NCBI RefSeq assembly: GCF_900156405.1
Contig: NZ_FTNN01000010.1
Span: 96,609-160,608, forward strand
Source: Shewanella morhuae
GTDB lineage: Bacteria; Pseudomonadota; Gammaproteobacteria; Enterobacterales; Shewanellaceae
Direction: 5' to 3'
Length of the DNA: 64,000 nucleotides
Shown here: in pieces, positions 19,642 through 30,180 of the stretch
Layout: each line of letters starts with the position of its first letter
How positions within the stretch are numbered: position 1 is the first letter of the stretch
Translations under genes and position numbers: made by a program
Notes under the pieces: generated by a model
What the model was told of the DNA's origin: nothing
Databases searched by the model: none
Seen by the model: the letters and a program-made list of their open reading frames with translations, nothing else

Positions 19642-21162
19642 ATGAAAGAAGTTAAATTTCGCTGGGTAGATCAATATCTTATTCATATGACCTTAAAAAC
19701 TAAGTTCGCTATTCTCTCTATTATCCCTATGCTAATGATTATCGGGATGGCGCTTTTCTTAAACCAACAAACGCAGCAAACTTTACTGCAAGGGCAACTC
19801 AAAAGTTTACAAAACGCGGCACAACAAATAAATCAAGTGACGGGCAGTTTATATAACAAACTGCCCGAGCAAGAGCGCCAAAATGTGTTGAGTCAGCTCA
19901 GTCACGACAACAAAGGTAATGTCAGTATTGTTTCAATCAATGAAGCCGACAGTAAAATACAATCTATTGCTCGTAGTGGCGGCGGCATTGATGACAGTAA
20001 CGGACAGTCCAGAGCGGTCAGCTCCGTTAACGGTGAAAATCTCATCACTATTATCCCATTAGATAACAATGAACTTAATGCCCTACTCGCAAAAGATAAT
20101 TTATTGGTTTATGGCCTAATAGCAGTATTGTTATTGGTATTATTTTTATTCAGCTATTACATTTCAACCTTCGTTGGCGGCGCGCTCTACACTACAGTGA
20201 TGGCATTAAAACGAGCGGCATCGGGTGATTTGACCGGACGATTAAACTTTTTTGAAGTAAAAGATGAGTTCAGTATCTTAGCCATCAGTATTGATGCCTT
20301 AGTAGAACGTCAACACACCTTAGTCAAGCAAATTGCCGAATCGACCGCTAAAATCCGCGAAGTCGTATCATCGTTTCGTAACACGGCGCAGCAAGGTCAA
20401 TCCTTAGCGGTTAATCAGAGACAACATTTGGACTCTTTAGCCACTGCAATGGAAGAAATGACTGCCGCAGTGAAAGAAGTCGCCCGCAATGCTGAGCTAT
20501 CATCCGCCGAAACCCAAGAAGCTAATCAACAAGTTAGTGCTGGCAGTAAAGACATAGAAACCACAGTTAAAGCTATCGATGTATTATCGGATGAAATATC
20601 TGCCGCTTCAAATGCGGTAGGTATTCTCAATGATAATGCCAGTAAAATTGATGAGGTGGTCTCTTCCATTAATGCTATTTCTCAGCAAACCAATTTGCTT
20701 GCCCTCAATGCGGCAATTGAAGCGGCGCGCGCTGGTGAACAAGGGCGTGGTTTTGCGGTAGTGGCTGATGAAGTGCGTACACTGGCGGGGCGTACTCAAA
20801 CAGCCACGGTTGAAATTAAAACCATGATCGAATCGCTGCAATCGGGCACACGCAATCTGACTCAAGTGATGTCACGAACAGTGACTCAAGCCAATGAGGG
20901 CAAACAACATGTGTTGCAAACCGGTAAAGATCTCGATGCAATTGCTCACCACAGTAATAAAGTGTTTGAGATGAGCGTACTCATTGCCACCTCAGCCGAC
21001 GAACAATCGGCAGTGGCCAACGAAATTGCCACCAATTTAATGGAAATTCGTAACCAGTCCCACGACGTGGAACAATCAGCTAACCAATCGGTTTCGGGTT
21101 GTGATGAGCTGCAAGCAACAGCAGGACAACTTGATCAGCTAATGGTAGGGTTAAAAATCTAG
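19642..21162 (+). CDS. Methyl-accepting chemotaxis protein
   Basis: A membrane chemoreceptor, 506 residues, that signals through CheA/CheW. Two transmembrane segments (about 20-40 and 154-178) enclose a short periplasmic part of about 110 residues, too small for a dCache domain. A HAMP region follows, then the long coiled-coil signalling domain with the conserved hairpin tip [40 protein letters not shown] (about 340-380). The ligand is unknown. A single-gene unit followed by a terminator. Confidence 0.93.
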   Translation: MKEVKFRWVDQYLIHMTLKTKFAILSIIPMLMIIGMALFLNQQTQQTLLQGQLKSLQNAAQQINQVTGSLYNKLPEQERQNVLSQLSHDNKGNVSIVSINEADSKIQSIARSGGGIDDSNGQSRAVSSVNGENLITIIPLDNNELNALLAKDNLLVYGLIAVLLLVLFLFSYYISTFVGGALYTTVMALKRAASGDLTGRLNFFEVKDEFSILAISIDALVERQHTLVKQIAESTAKIREVVSSFRNTAQQGQSLAVNQRQHLDSLATAMEEMTAAVKEVARNAELSSAETQEANQQVSAGSKDIETTVKAIDVLSDEISAASNAVGILNDNASKIDEVVSSINAISQQTNLLALNAAIEAARAGEQGRGFAVVADEVRTLAGRTQTATVEIKTMIESLQSGTRNLTQVMSRTVTQANEGKQHVLQTGKDLDAIAHHSNKVFEMSVLIATSADEQSAVANEIATNLMEIRNQSHDVEQSANQSVSGCDELQATAGQLDQLMVGLKI

Positions 21163-21183
21163 CGACAAATTAGCTGAGACTCA

Positions 21184-21222
21184 TAATAAATAAGGGAGCG
21201 ATAATCGCTCCCTTATTTATTA
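21184..21222. terminator. Bidirectional terminator between the chemoreceptor gene and ycgN
   Basis: AATAAATAAGGGAGCGAT / ATCGCTCCCTTATTTATT is an almost perfect inverted repeat with a tiny loop, lying between convergent genes. Confidence 0.85.
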
Positions 21223-21252
21223 CTCTAAATCTGCAAACTGACTGCAAAGCAA

Positions 21253-21693
21253 TTAATCCATATCTTTTAGCGGCCATAGCACGATATGATCTTCGATATC
21301 TTTCACGCGTCTTTCGTCAATCACCTTGCCTTGAATCGACATGCCAGCCAGATGCATAGCTTCTTTGGAGCCTGTAATCAATGGATGCCAGCTTGGTAGC
21401 TCACGACCTGCCCAGAGGCGACGATAAGCGCAGCTATCGGGCAGCCAAGTCAATTCATGGATATTATCAATCGTAATCACAGTACATTGAGGTACATAGC
21501 TGAAACGGTCACTGTACTGCTGACAACTTGCGCTTTGATGATCGAGTAAAAGACAGGCGGCATTGGTGTAATACAAGTCTTCGGTTTCATCATCAATCAA
21601 CTTGTTTAAACAACATTTACCACAACCATCACACAGTGATTCCCACTCGGTTGCGCTCATCTGCGCTAATGTCTTACTTTGCCAAAATGCCAT
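21253..21693 (-). CDS. ycgN: YcgN family protein (UPF0260), cysteine-rich
   Basis: A 146-residue cytosolic protein with the cysteine cluster [12 protein letters not shown] near the N-terminus and further cysteines in [16 protein letters not shown] and QC. This matches the CxxCxxCC metal-chelating family (YkgJ/YcgN). The biochemical role is unknown. As in E. coli, it lies close to ycgL and the min genes, which supports the assignment. Confidence 0.88.
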   Translation of the reverse strand: MAFWQSKTLAQMSATEWESLCDGCGKCCLNKLIDDETEDLYYTNAACLLLDHQSASCQQYSDRFSYVPQCTVITIDNIHELTWLPDSCAYRRLWAGRELPSWHPLITGSKEAMHLAGMSIQGKVIDERRVKDIEDHIVLWPLKDMD

Positions 21694-21830
21694 GGTTAAC
21701 GATATCTTCTTAATAAAACACCCGCGTAATGCGGGCTATTTTACACTAATTTAAGTTTAGATAGCTCTACTCAAAATAACGAGTGTTCAGCCGCAGCCAA
21801 GTTCATAAAAAAATATATCCCCATATTAGC

Positions 21831-22109
21831 TCAATCTTTAATACCAAGACTGAGTTTATGCTCGGTGAGTAAATTAACTTGAGGTGGTGGAATTTGTAAG
21901 TAAAAGCCATTTTCAGCCATTGCAGCCCTTACCTTTTCAATGTCGGCCATACCTAACGCATCACGTTTAGCAATAGGAAACACCATCACCAGCTTGGGTA
22001 CACCAAACATTTCCATTAAAGGCGCTGGTACATCGTCAAAGAAATCTCTTTTCTTCACAAATAAATAAGTATCAGCCTTTCGACTACTTTTATAAACGGC
22101 ACATAGCAT
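21831..22109 (-). CDS. ycgL: YcgL domain-containing protein
   Basis: A small conserved protein, 92 residues from the chosen start MLCAVYKSSRKADTYLFVKKRD. The YcgL fold signature continues with MEMFGVPKLVMVFPI and GFYLQIPPPQVNLL. The frame stays open upstream to a GTG at 22148, but the family N-terminus matches the ATG at 22109. It is divergent from minC, a gene order conserved in gammaproteobacteria. Function unknown; a link to RNA metabolism or cell division is not shown here. Confidence 0.85.
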   Translation of the reverse strand: MLCAVYKSSRKADTYLFVKKRDFFDDVPAPLMEMFGVPKLVMVFPIAKRDALGMADIEKVRAAMAENGFYLQIPPPQVNLLTEHKLSLGIKD

Positions 22110-22232
22110 AAGAGTACAAATATCCAATAGTTCAAACTTGCCAGTCACTGGGGCACACTATAACATGGTCGCCTAGTAATTTAATTGTAAAATCAGCGAA
22201 CCGACTGATGATTTCTGGAGAATAGTGCCGGG

Positions 22233-22898
22233 ATGTCAAAACCTAGCGTAGAGTTAAAAGGCGCTTCTTTTACTCTTTCAGTGCTTCATATTAATAGCAG
22301 TGATTTACAGGCTGTCATGCTTGAGTTAGACAGCAAATTAGCACAGGCTCCTCAGTTTTTTCTGGGTGCACCTTTGGTTGTTAATCTCAGCGCCATTCAA
22401 CACGACAGCTTAAATTTAAGTGCGTTAAAAGATCTGTTGATTTCACGTCAATTAGTGATTGTTGGCATAACGGGCGCGACAACCGTGCTTAGTAAACAGG
22501 CCAAAGACTTAGGCCTTGCCATAGTCAAGGCAGGAAAACAAAGCAGCACTCCTCCGCCAGCGCCACGCCAAACTAAAATAGTGAAGCAAAATATTCGTTC
22601 AGGCCAACAAGTCTATGCTAAAAATGGTGATTTAATCATATTTGGTGCGGTAGGTAATGGCGCAGAAGTCATCGCAGATGGTAGCATTCATATCTACGGC
22701 GCATTGCGGGGAAAAGCCATGGCGGGCGCGGCGGGCGATACCAGTGCAGTTATTATTGCCCACTCTCTGGAAGCCGAACTCGTTTCAATAGCTGGACAAT
22801 ATTGGCTCGCTGAAAATCTACAACAACATAGCTCAGATAAAAGCGGCTGTATTCGCCTAAACGGTGAGTCGCTTATGGTTGAATCATTGCCCCTCTAA
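22233..22898 (+). CDS. minC: Septum site-determining protein MinC
   Basis: An inhibitor of FtsZ ring assembly, 221 residues. The N-terminal domain (1-105) acts on FtsZ. A proline-rich linker ([10 protein letters not shown]) leads to the beta-helix MinC_C domain (about 120-221, [45 protein letters not shown]) that dimerises and binds MinD. First gene of minCDE. Confidence 0.97.
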   Translation: MSKPSVELKGASFTLSVLHINSSDLQAVMLELDSKLAQAPQFFLGAPLVVNLSAIQHDSLNLSALKDLLISRQLVIVGITGATTVLSKQAKDLGLAIVKAGKQSSTPPPAPRQTKIVKQNIRSGQQVYAKNGDLIIFGAVGNGAEVIADGSIHIYGALRGKAMAGAAGDTSAVIIAHSLEAELVSIAGQYWLAENLQQHSSDKSGCIRLNGESLMVESLPL

Positions 22899-22926
22899 AA
22901 TGGCAGAACAAAGGACAGAGAGAAAC

Positions 22927-23736
22927 ATGGCACAAATTATTGTTGTCACTTCAGGTAAAGGCGGCGTAGGTAAAACCACATCGAGTGCCGCAATTGCGAC
23001 CGGTCTTGCCATGCAAGGACACAAAACCGTCGTTATCGATTTCGATATTGGTTTACGGAATTTAGACTTAATCATGGGGTGCGAACGTCGTGTCGTTTAT
23101 GACTTCGTCAATGTTATCAATGGTGAAGCAAATTTAAACCAAGCACTGATTAAAGATAAGCGTTGCGATAAATTATTTATTTTACCCGCTTCGCAAACCC
23201 GTGATAAAGAAGCATTAACCAAAGAAGGCGTCGGCCGCGTTTTAGACGATTTAGCCAAAGACTTCGAGTTTATTTTGTGTGACTCACCAGCGGGGATTGA
23301 ACAAGGCGCGATGATGGCATTGTATTTCGCCGACGTCGCCATTGTGACGACTAACCCAGAAGTCAGCTCAGTGCGCGACTCAGACCGTATTTTAGGTATG
23401 CTGCAAAGTAAATCACGCCGCGCGGAGCAAAATCTTGAACCAATAAAAGAATACTTATTGCTGACTCGTTATTCACCTAGCCGCGTAAAATCGGGTGAAA
23501 TGTTAAGTGTGGACGATGTCAAAGAGATTCTAGCAATTGAATTACTTGGCGTTATCCCTGAATCACAATCGGTACTAAAGGCCTCTAACTCAGGCGTCCC
23601 TGTGATTATCGATCAAGAAAGTGATGCCGGCTTAGCCTACAGTGACACCGTCGCGCGTTTACTGGGCGAAGATGTTCCAGTACGCTTTATTACAGAAGAA
23701 AAGAAAGGTTTCTTACAACGGATATTTGGTAGCTAA
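22927..23736 (+). CDS. minD: Septum site-determining ATPase MinD
   Basis: A membrane-switching ATPase, 269 residues, that recruits MinC and oscillates with MinE. The deviant Walker A motif is KGGVGKTT (about 11-18), Walker B is FILCDSPAG, and the C-terminal amphipathic targeting helix is [13 protein letters not shown]. The start at 22927 is chosen because it gives the standard [13 protein letters not shown]; an upstream ATG at 22864 lies inside minC. Confidence 0.98.
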   Translation: MAQIIVVTSGKGGVGKTTSSAAIATGLAMQGHKTVVIDFDIGLRNLDLIMGCERRVVYDFVNVINGEANLNQALIKDKRCDKLFILPASQTRDKEALTKEGVGRVLDDLAKDFEFILCDSPAGIEQGAMMALYFADVAIVTTNPEVSSVRDSDRILGMLQSKSRRAEQNLEPIKEYLLLTRYSPSRVKSGEMLSVDDVKEILAIELLGVIPESQSVLKASNSGVPVIIDQESDAGLAYSDTVARLLGEDVPVRFITEEKKGFLQRIFGS

Positions 23737-23738
23737 TT

Positions 23739-23996
23739 ATGTCTTTACTCGACTATTTCAAAAGCAAGAAAAAGCCTAGCACTGCGGTAATGGCAAAAGA
23801 GCGCCTACAGATCATTGTGGCTCATCAGCGTGGACAAAGGGATACTCCTGATTATTTCCCGCAGATGAAGCAAGAAATTATTGCCGTTATCCGTAAATAT
23901 GTGCAGATTTCTGATGATCAAGTGTCTGTACAGTTAGATCAAAACGACGATAACCTATCAGTGCTTGAGTTAAACGTCACTTTGCCTGACAGATAA
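23739..23996 (+). CDS. minE: Cell division topological specificity factor MinE
   Basis: An 85-residue regulator that stimulates MinD ATPase and drives oscillation. Residues [31 protein letters not shown] form the membrane-binding and anti-MinCD part; the rest is the topological-specificity domain. It starts 3 bases after minD. Confidence 0.97.
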   Translation: MSLLDYFKSKKKPSTAVMAKERLQIIVAHQRGQRDTPDYFPQMKQEIIAVIRKYVQISDDQVSVQLDQNDDNLSVLELNVTLPDR

Positions 23997-24012
23997 GTGA
24001 TACGTCGATAAT

Positions 24013-24051
24013 AAAAAAGCATCATCTTCTGTCGAAGATGATGCTTTTTTT
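24013..24051. terminator. Bidirectional terminator between minE and rnd
   Basis: AAAAAAGCATCATCTTC / GAAGATGATGCTTTTTT, a long perfect stem with a 4-base loop and T tracts on both strands, between convergent genes. Confidence 0.92.
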
Positions 24052-24087
24052 GGTTACTTTCAAATATCATTTCAAACACTTAAGCTA

Positions 24088-25197
24088 CTAGACTTCAAGC
24101 TTTGCTAGAGATTCCGCGGCTAATTCACCTCGCCAACCGCATAATACTACGGGTAAATCCCCTTGTTGTTTATCCCAACGCCATTGCAAAAACTCATGAA
24201 TATGACGTTTAGAACCAAGCATCTCCTGCGGTACATCATGCTGTTCACACAACGTAACCAAGCAGTTTTTAATAGCTTTAAAGGCCGATTTGTAACTTGG
24301 TTTTAACGCCAACACATCCATTAATTCAGGTAAATTCACCAAGTCAGCAGTTTGTAATACACGTAGTAGGTCTTTACCGTGAATGCGTTTTTCCTGCTCA
24401 GTTAAATCATTAAGCTTAAACAAATCGGTTAAGGTTTTAGGTTGCTTCTTGGCTAGGGCGATAAGCCCATGGTCTTTAACAACAAAACCTAAAGCTAAAT
24501 CACGTACTAAGGCTTTTTCAAGACGCCATTTAGCCAGCACTTTAAGATAAGCCAATTGAATTTCGGTTAGCTGAAAAGCATTTTTTACTTTCAAATAAGC
24601 GGTGTCAGGATCGGGATCAGTAAGCCTGCCCTGAGTCATTCGTTCCCCTTCTTCGTATAACCAAGCTAAGCGCCCTTTTGCACTGAGTTTAGCTTCAAGT
24701 TGAGGATAAAGTTGATACAAATACAGGACGTCATTCGCGGCGTAGCTTAATTGAGCTTCCGTTAACGGACGGCGGATCCAATCGGTACGTGACTCGCCTT
24801 TATCAATGATTTCACCAAGGCAAGTTTCAACCAATTTAGCATAACCTACCCCATGACCCATTCCACATAACGAGGCGGCTATTTGACTATCAAACAATGG
24901 CGTGGGCTGGCATTTACCGTAATGGGCAAAGACTTCTAAATCTTCACTGCAAGAATGCACAAGCTTAATAATATTAGGATCTGCTAACAGCGCCCAAAAC
25001 TGTGATAAATCCGGTAATGCAACCGGATCAATTAATGCTAAGGTTTTACCGTCATAGGCTTGAATCAAACCTAACTTGGCATAATAAGTACGGGTACGGA
25101 CAAACTCGGTGTCTAAGACGAGTATTTTACTTTGTTGGTATTGGGCAACGAGGGCATTAAGGCTAGCTTCATCACTCACATATTGAAACGCTGACAA
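24088..25197 (-). CDS. rnd: Ribonuclease D
   Basis: A 3'-5' exoribonuclease in tRNA and RNA processing. The DEDD exonuclease domain (about 1-180) shows LVLDTEFVRTRTYYAKLGLIQ (ExoI), HSCSEDLEVF (ExoII) and LSYAANDVLYLYQLY (ExoIII); an HRDC domain follows. I place the start at the TTG at 25197, 369 residues: CTGGAGAAGAA stands just before it and the product begins MSAFQYVSDE. The longer ATG frame (25242) would start inside the fadD terminator hairpin, so it is unlikely. Confidence 0.92.
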   Translation of the reverse strand: MSAFQYVSDEASLNALVAQYQQSKILVLDTEFVRTRTYYAKLGLIQAYDGKTLALIDPVALPDLSQFWALLADPNIIKLVHSCSEDLEVFAHYGKCQPTPLFDSQIAASLCGMGHGVGYAKLVETCLGEIIDKGESRTDWIRRPLTEAQLSYAANDVLYLYQLYPQLEAKLSAKGRLAWLYEEGERMTQGRLTDPDPDTAYLKVKNAFQLTEIQLAYLKVLAKWRLEKALVRDLALGFVVKDHGLIALAKKQPKTLTDLFKLNDLTEQEKRIHGKDLLRVLQTADLVNLPELMDVLALKPSYKSAFKAIKNCLVTLCEQHDVPQEMLGSKRHIHEFLQWRWDKQQGDLPVVLCGWRGELAAESLAKLEV

Positions 25198-25232
25198 ATT
25201 CTTCTCCAGATCCTGTGGGTCAATCACAGTCC

Positions 25233-25262
25233 ATAAAAACAAAAGCCGGCAAATGCCGGCTT
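25233..25262 (-). terminator. Rho-independent terminator after fadD
   Basis: On the minus strand, AAGCCGGCATTTGCCGGCTT is a stem of eight pairs with a small loop, followed by TTGTTTTTATGG. It lies between the fadD stop and the rnd start. Confidence 0.85.
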
Positions 25263-25267
25263 CAATC

Positions 25268-26941
25268 TTACGCGTGCTTAACTTCGTCTCTAAGCTCTCG
25301 TCGCAAGATTTTACCCACGTTAGTTTTAGGTAACTCGTCCCTAAATTCTACCAGCTTCGGCACTTTATATCCCGTTAAATGAATACGGCAGTGCTTAATG
25401 ATGCCCTCTGCGGTTAAAGATTTATCTTTTGTCACCACAAATACCTTAACTAGCTCACCGCTGGCTTCATTTGGTACACCTACTGCGGCTACTTCGATCA
25501 CTTTTGGATGCATAGCGACAACTTCTTCCACTTCATTTGGGAATACGTTAAAGCCTGAAACTAAGATCATGTCTTTTTTACGATCAACAATATAAAAGAA
25601 ACCCTTTTCATCCATATAGCCGATATCGCCCGTGGCTAACCAGCCATCAGTGTCTATCACTTTGGCCGTTTCTTCTGGACGTTGCCAATAGCCCTTCATT
25701 ACCTGTGGGCCTTTACCAAACAGCTCGCCTTTTTCGCCTTGTGCTAACACATTACCATTATCATCACGAATTTGAATGAGTGTTGAAGGAGCTGGAAAGC
25801 CAATAGAACCGTTGTAGCCGGCTAAATTATAGGGGCAACACGTTAATAAGGGTGACGCTTCTGTCAAACCATAACCTTCGAGTAAACGGGTTTTAGTAAG
25901 AGCTTGCCACTTATCCGCCACCGCTTTTTGTACTGCCATACCGCCGCCGATAGACAGTTTTAAGCCCGAGAAATCTAGTTGAGCAAAATCCTCACTATTT
26001 ACCAGCGCATTAAATAAGGTATTTACACCAGTCAATGCGGTGAAAGGATATTTTTTTAACTCGGCCACAAACCCTGGAATATCACGAGGATTGGTGATGA
26101 GTAAGTTCTGACTGCCTTTGTGCAAAAATAAGAGGCAATTCACAGTCAACGCGAAGATGTGATACAGCGGCAACGCCGTGACAACAAACTCGCTGCCATC
26201 GTCTAAAGCTGGAGAATAAGCACCATCAGCCTGCAGTACGTTAGCCACGATATTGCCATGGGTCAACATAGCGCCTTTAGAAACCCCAGTAGTGCCACCT
26301 GTGTATTGTAAAAAAGCTAAGTCGTCGTTAGTGACCTCAGGTTTGATGTACTGCATACGACGACCCCTTGATAGGGTATCGCGCATCGATAAAGCATGGG
26401 GTAAATCGTATTTTGGCACTAATTTTTTAATGTACTTCACTACAAAGTTCACTAAGGTGCGTTTAGGCGCACTTAATTGATCACCAAGACGGGTAATGAT
26501 CACACTTTTTATTGGAGTTTGATCAACCACTTCTTCTAAGGTGCGCGCAAAGTTTGACACTACTACAATGGCTTTAGCACCTGAGTCAATCAACTGATGT
26601 TTTAGTTCACGGGGGGTATAAAGCGGGTTAACGTTAACGACAACCATACCGGCACGCAATACTCCAAATAATGCAATGGGATATTGCAATAGATTTGGCA
26701 TCATCAAAGCAACACGATCGCCCTTTTCAAGTTTTAATTCATTTTGTAAATATGCAGCAAATGCGCGGCTACGTTCTTCCAATTTGCGATAGGTTAACGT
26801 GGCACCCATGTTGATAAATGCAGGTTGATCTTCATACTTAGCCACCGCAGTCTCAAACATATCGACGAGCGATGAGTATTGCTCAACATTTATTTCAGCA
26901 GGCACATCTTTTGGCAAATGATTAATCCAAGGCTGATCCAC
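25268..26941 (-). CDS. fadD: Long-chain acyl-CoA synthetase
   Basis: An AMP-forming fatty acyl-CoA ligase, 557 residues, that activates long-chain fatty acids for beta-oxidation at the inner membrane. The ATP/AMP motif is [16 protein letters not shown], followed by [11 protein letters not shown] and the hinge/fatty-acid signature [28 protein letters not shown]. The C-terminal lysine region [23 protein letters not shown] is intact. The fadD-rnd neighbourhood is conserved in gammaproteobacteria. Confidence 0.95.
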   Translation of the reverse strand: MDQPWINHLPKDVPAEINVEQYSSLVDMFETAVAKYEDQPAFINMGATLTYRKLEERSRAFAAYLQNELKLEKGDRVALMMPNLLQYPIALFGVLRAGMVVVNVNPLYTPRELKHQLIDSGAKAIVVVSNFARTLEEVVDQTPIKSVIITRLGDQLSAPKRTLVNFVVKYIKKLVPKYDLPHALSMRDTLSRGRRMQYIKPEVTNDDLAFLQYTGGTTGVSKGAMLTHGNIVANVLQADGAYSPALDDGSEFVVTALPLYHIFALTVNCLLFLHKGSQNLLITNPRDIPGFVAELKKYPFTALTGVNTLFNALVNSEDFAQLDFSGLKLSIGGGMAVQKAVADKWQALTKTRLLEGYGLTEASPLLTCCPYNLAGYNGSIGFPAPSTLIQIRDDNGNVLAQGEKGELFGKGPQVMKGYWQRPEETAKVIDTDGWLATGDIGYMDEKGFFYIVDRKKDMILVSGFNVFPNEVEEVVAMHPKVIEVAAVGVPNEASGELVKVFVVTKDKSLTAEGIIKHCRIHLTGYKVPKLVEFRDELPKTNVGKILRRELRDEVKHA

Positions 26942-27145
26942 TACTCTCTCCTATATCTCCACAATTGTGGAAACGATGTCCATACAAGCGTCAATACTCG
27001 ATAAATACCGAGTTAAAATACCGGCTTACATTTTATAGTTATTGATTTACTCGTCAAAAATCATACGAGCGTTTTAATTTTGATCATCATCACATAAAAA
27101 AAACAAAAAACCTAGTGCCTTTTTATGTGACTAAAAAGTGACGCA

Positions 27146-28009
27146 TTAAACAAACTCTTGGATCAAGCGAGCAACGCCTGCTGCATTACCCATGTGTACG
27201 TGGTGATCGCCCTCAATAATATGTTCAGACAAATGCTTAAACCACGTTCGAGCCTTAGGTATTGCGCTCTGTAACTGGTTAAAACCCTGCGCTCCACAAA
27301 CCAGCAAAGTCTCCACCAAGATATCCTGCATCAAGGCATCAACTTGGGCAAAGGTGATACGCTGGGGTGAATCAAACCTCAACCGTGGATCGCTACGCCA
27401 ACTCACGCCCTCAACTTCTGATTGCATATTGCGCTCAACTAACAGACGACACCAAGGCTCAGCCAACCCAGTTAAGTGTGCCCTTGCCTTTATTGCAATG
27501 TCGATGCTGTCATAACGCTTTACTTGCAGATGCTGCTGCGTTAAATACTTCTCATGTTGGTAGAAGCTTTTTCTCAATCGAGCCTTAGCTTGCATTGCTG
27601 GCTCAGACAGTGGACTCAAAGCTTCAATTAATACCAGCTTATTGACCTTTTCAGGAAAGGTGGCAGTGTAAGCCGAGGCAATTATTCCCCCAAGTGAATG
27701 TCCGATTATCGCAATAGGCTTTTGTGGTAAAGCAGTTAATAGCACATCTAAATCATACAGATAATCAACCCAATGCAAGGGGTAATGACCCGGCCTATGT
27801 GCCGAAAAACCGTGTCCAGGCCAATCTATCGCGAGAATTTGGTACTCAAGTAAATATGCGGCTAAAGGCTCAAAACTGTTGGCATTGTCTAGCCAGCCAT
27901 GCAAAGCAAGTAATAACGGTTTATCCTTCGGCCCCCATAATCGCCCCGAAAGCTTAATATGAGGTAATACAAATTCGATTTGATTTTTGGGGGCGAAAGA
28001 TTGCCACAT
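27146..28009 (-). CDS. Alpha/beta-fold hydrolase
   Basis: A 287-residue hydrolase of unknown substrate. Visible: oxyanion region LLALHGWLDNANSF, motif DWPGHGFSAH, nucleophile elbow IGHSLGG (Ser around residue 96), and a late His in IEGDHHVHMG, probably the catalytic one. The closest named relatives I recall are serine hydrolase-like proteins of the lipase/esterase type. It lies upstream of fadD on the same strand, but a gap of about 200 bases argues for a separate promoter. Confidence 0.85.
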   Translation of the reverse strand: MWQSFAPKNQIEFVLPHIKLSGRLWGPKDKPLLLALHGWLDNANSFEPLAAYLLEYQILAIDWPGHGFSAHRPGHYPLHWVDYLYDLDVLLTALPQKPIAIIGHSLGGIIASAYTATFPEKVNKLVLIEALSPLSEPAMQAKARLRKSFYQHEKYLTQQHLQVKRYDSIDIAIKARAHLTGLAEPWCRLLVERNMQSEVEGVSWRSDPRLRFDSPQRITFAQVDALMQDILVETLLVCGAQGFNQLQSAIPKARTWFKHLSEHIIEGDHHVHMGNAAGVARLIQEFV

Positions 28010-28030
28010 AATGCCTCTAATGTCAGCCGA

Positions 28031-28843
28031 TTAAGATGATTTTTTGACGAATTTAAGCGTCATACGGTCACTTTCACCAATCGCTTGATATTTGTCTTTA
28101 TCTGTATCACCCAAACCAAATGATGGGGGTAAAGCCCAAACACCTTTAGCGTAATCCTTAGTGTCTTTTGGATTGGCATTTATTTCTGAGGTTTCAACTA
28201 AGGTAAAACCGACTTTTTTAGCTAAATCAATCATACTGGTTTGATCCATATAACCAGTGCTGAGATTCATGCCTTCATTCGCTCGATGTTCTACTACACC
28301 AAAAATACCGCCATCCTTTAGTACTTTGTACGAGGCGACAAACACATCTTCTAGCTGATCAGCCGATGCCCAGTTGTGTAGATTACGGAAAGTTAATACC
28401 AGATCAGCACTGCTATCGGCGCCTAAATCCATCTTATATGGCGGATCAAACGTAATCATAGTGGCATTACCGAGAGTATCTTTATTCGCCGTCATCCACG
28501 CATTATATTTAGTGCCTGCATTAGCGCGATAACGATTTCCGGGAGTATCTGTTGCAGGTGCAGTTTCAAAACTGGCCGCGATATAATGACCTTCTTTAGC
28601 TAAATAAGGTCCTAATATTTCGCTATACCAACCATTACCTGGCCAAAGTTCAACCACTGTCTGTGTTGGTGTGATTCCAAAAAAGTGTAAGGTTTCTGCG
28701 GGGTGACGATAAACATCACGGCTGACATTTTTAGCCTGACGAAAATCACTTTTTAAAACCTTATCTAAGCTTTCATCAGCGTAGACTACGCTCGAACATA
28801 AACCAGCCATCAGTAAGCTGGCAACTAAGGTAACTTTTTTCAT
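28031..28843 (-). CDS. Exported class I SAM-dependent methyltransferase-like protein
   Basis: About 270 residues starting MKKVTLVASLLMAGLCSS, with a Sec signal peptide probably cleaved after VYA. A methyltransferase-like motif I, VVELWPGNGWYSEILGPYL, and ADLVLTFRNLHNW follow, matching a family of predicted periplasmic methyltransferases (COG4798-like, from memory). SAM is not known to be available outside the cytoplasm, so the real activity is open. The start at 28843 is favoured by the TGGAG site and signal peptide; the frame is open a further 93 bases upstream. Confidence 0.8.
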   Translation of the reverse strand: MKKVTLVASLLMAGLCSSVVYADESLDKVLKSDFRQAKNVSRDVYRHPAETLHFFGITPTQTVVELWPGNGWYSEILGPYLAKEGHYIAASFETAPATDTPGNRYRANAGTKYNAWMTANKDTLGNATMITFDPPYKMDLGADSSADLVLTFRNLHNWASADQLEDVFVASYKVLKDGGIFGVVEHRANEGMNLSTGYMDQTSMIDLAKKVGFTLVETSEINANPKDTKDYAKGVWALPPSFGLGDTDKDKYQAIGESDRMTLKFVKKSS

Positions 28844-29054
28844 TATAATTCTCCATGGATACCGAAAGTCTAAGCTAGCAGTCAATAGCCAAAAATCCAA
28901 GGAATAGAAGTCGTAAAACCTAGGTTTAAGTGACACCGGTGGTTATGGCTCAAAGTGATGAGTCAATTAATCTTTATCTAAACCCACAAACCGCAAAACA
29001 TAAAAATACCTGAAGAAAGCACAATACGTCTGAGGTATTAAAAGACCTTATGAG

Positions 29055-29780
29055 TTATCGATTTGCAGCGTTATCGACACGGCGCCACGTCAAATACAAG
29101 GCGCAGGCACTGGTTAATAACCAAAGTCCTACCCAAATCCACGCGGGGATCCAAGAACGCTCCGCTAACATCACCGCATCACCTTGACCAAGTCCTAGCA
29201 ACACCGTTGGACTTGCCAGCGCATTGAGCATGATCATCAAGCCAATAATACGTAAAAACTGGGTCAAGATTTTGTTTTGGCTAAGTTTTAGCGGTAATAA
29301 CAAAATGATGGTCAACACGGCTAAAATCGCTAATGTGAGAAGATCTCTACCCCAAAGTAAGCCGCTTAGCACCACTAAAGCGCCCAGTAAGGCAAAGCTC
29401 ACACGGATCCCCTTTGGCCAAGTCGCGAGTAAGTAGATTAAATATCCCCAGCAAGCTGCGCCGAAATACCCCGCAAAACCAATCAATAGCGGCGAACCCC
29501 CTTGGCTAAAGCAAAAGCCAGCACCATTAGGAAACAGCTGTATATGGCTGACAATGCCCGAACTTAAAATAGTCGCAATGCCGTGGGATAATTCATGAAA
29601 ATAACTTTCAAGCCATTTGAACGGCACGCTTAAATAGGGAATACGGGTGATCAATAAGGCAAAAACCAGTTCGATCATAAACAGGCCACGGCTAGGAACA
29701 CCGCTGGCGGCAGTAGCGGTTAATTTAGAAGAGGAGAATAGTGAGGCAGAACGATGAGGCGTTTTTTGATCATCAAGCAT
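29055..29780 (-). CDS. M50-type membrane metalloprotease-like protein
   Basis: An integral membrane protein of about 241 residues with an HELSHG (HExxH) zinc motif in a hydrophobic context, then several more membrane helices. This matches the M50 peptidase-like family (M50B group), whose members often have no known substrate. The ATG at 29780 overlaps the stop of the upstream gene (ATGCTTGA), suggesting coupling; an ATG 48 bases further upstream would overlap that gene more deeply. Confidence 0.75.
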   Translation of the reverse strand: MLDDQKTPHRSASLFSSSKLTATAASGVPSRGLFMIELVFALLITRIPYLSVPFKWLESYFHELSHGIATILSSGIVSHIQLFPNGAGFCFSQGGSPLLIGFAGYFGAACWGYLIYLLATWPKGIRVSFALLGALVVLSGLLWGRDLLTLAILAVLTIILLLPLKLSQNKILTQFLRIIGLMIMLNALASPTVLLGLGQGDAVMLAERSWIPAWIWVGLWLLTSACALYLTWRRVDNAANR

Positions 29781-30078
29781 ATAAATCCACACCCACCATT
29801 TGCTGAATTTCATCGCGTTTGGCGGCATGTTGGGTTTGTAAATACTGGGCTATTGCCCCTTGGTGACCGCGGGTATCTTGTTCATACTCAAGATGTGCAC
29901 CAAGTCTTGATTGTAAATTTCCCGCAGCGTTTTTAGGCTTATCTAAACTGGCGGCTTCGACGGCATCTTGCTCAATCACTGGGCGTAACGATTCAGGCGC
30001 CGTTAGCCCCTGAGCAATAGCGGGTCTATTACTCGCTACCGCGTTCGTCAAACTCGTTTGATTCACATTAATCTGCAT
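29773..30078 (-). CDS. Conserved small protein of unknown function
   Basis: About 101 residues, beginning MQINVNQTSLTNAVASNRP. I do not recognise it. It is hydrophilic, Ala/Gln-rich, without signal peptide, cysteines or membrane helix, and ends QQMVGVDLYA. The start resembles those of small flagellar or chemotaxis-linked proteins, but that is only an impression. It overlaps the downstream membrane protease-like gene by 8 bases. Confidence 0.6.
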   Translation of the reverse strand: MQINVNQTSLTNAVASNRPAIAQGLTAPESLRPVIEQDAVEAASLDKPKNAAGNLQSRLGAHLEYEQDTRGHQGAIAQYLQTQHAAKRDEIQQMVGVDLYA

Positions 30079-30180
30079 CAAGAAGCCTTAAGTTTTATAC
30101 CATGCATCGTTAATAACATTAGCATCTGTTAGCTGAGATCTTATCGCGGCGATTGAGTCAAAACTAAGCCCAATAACTGC

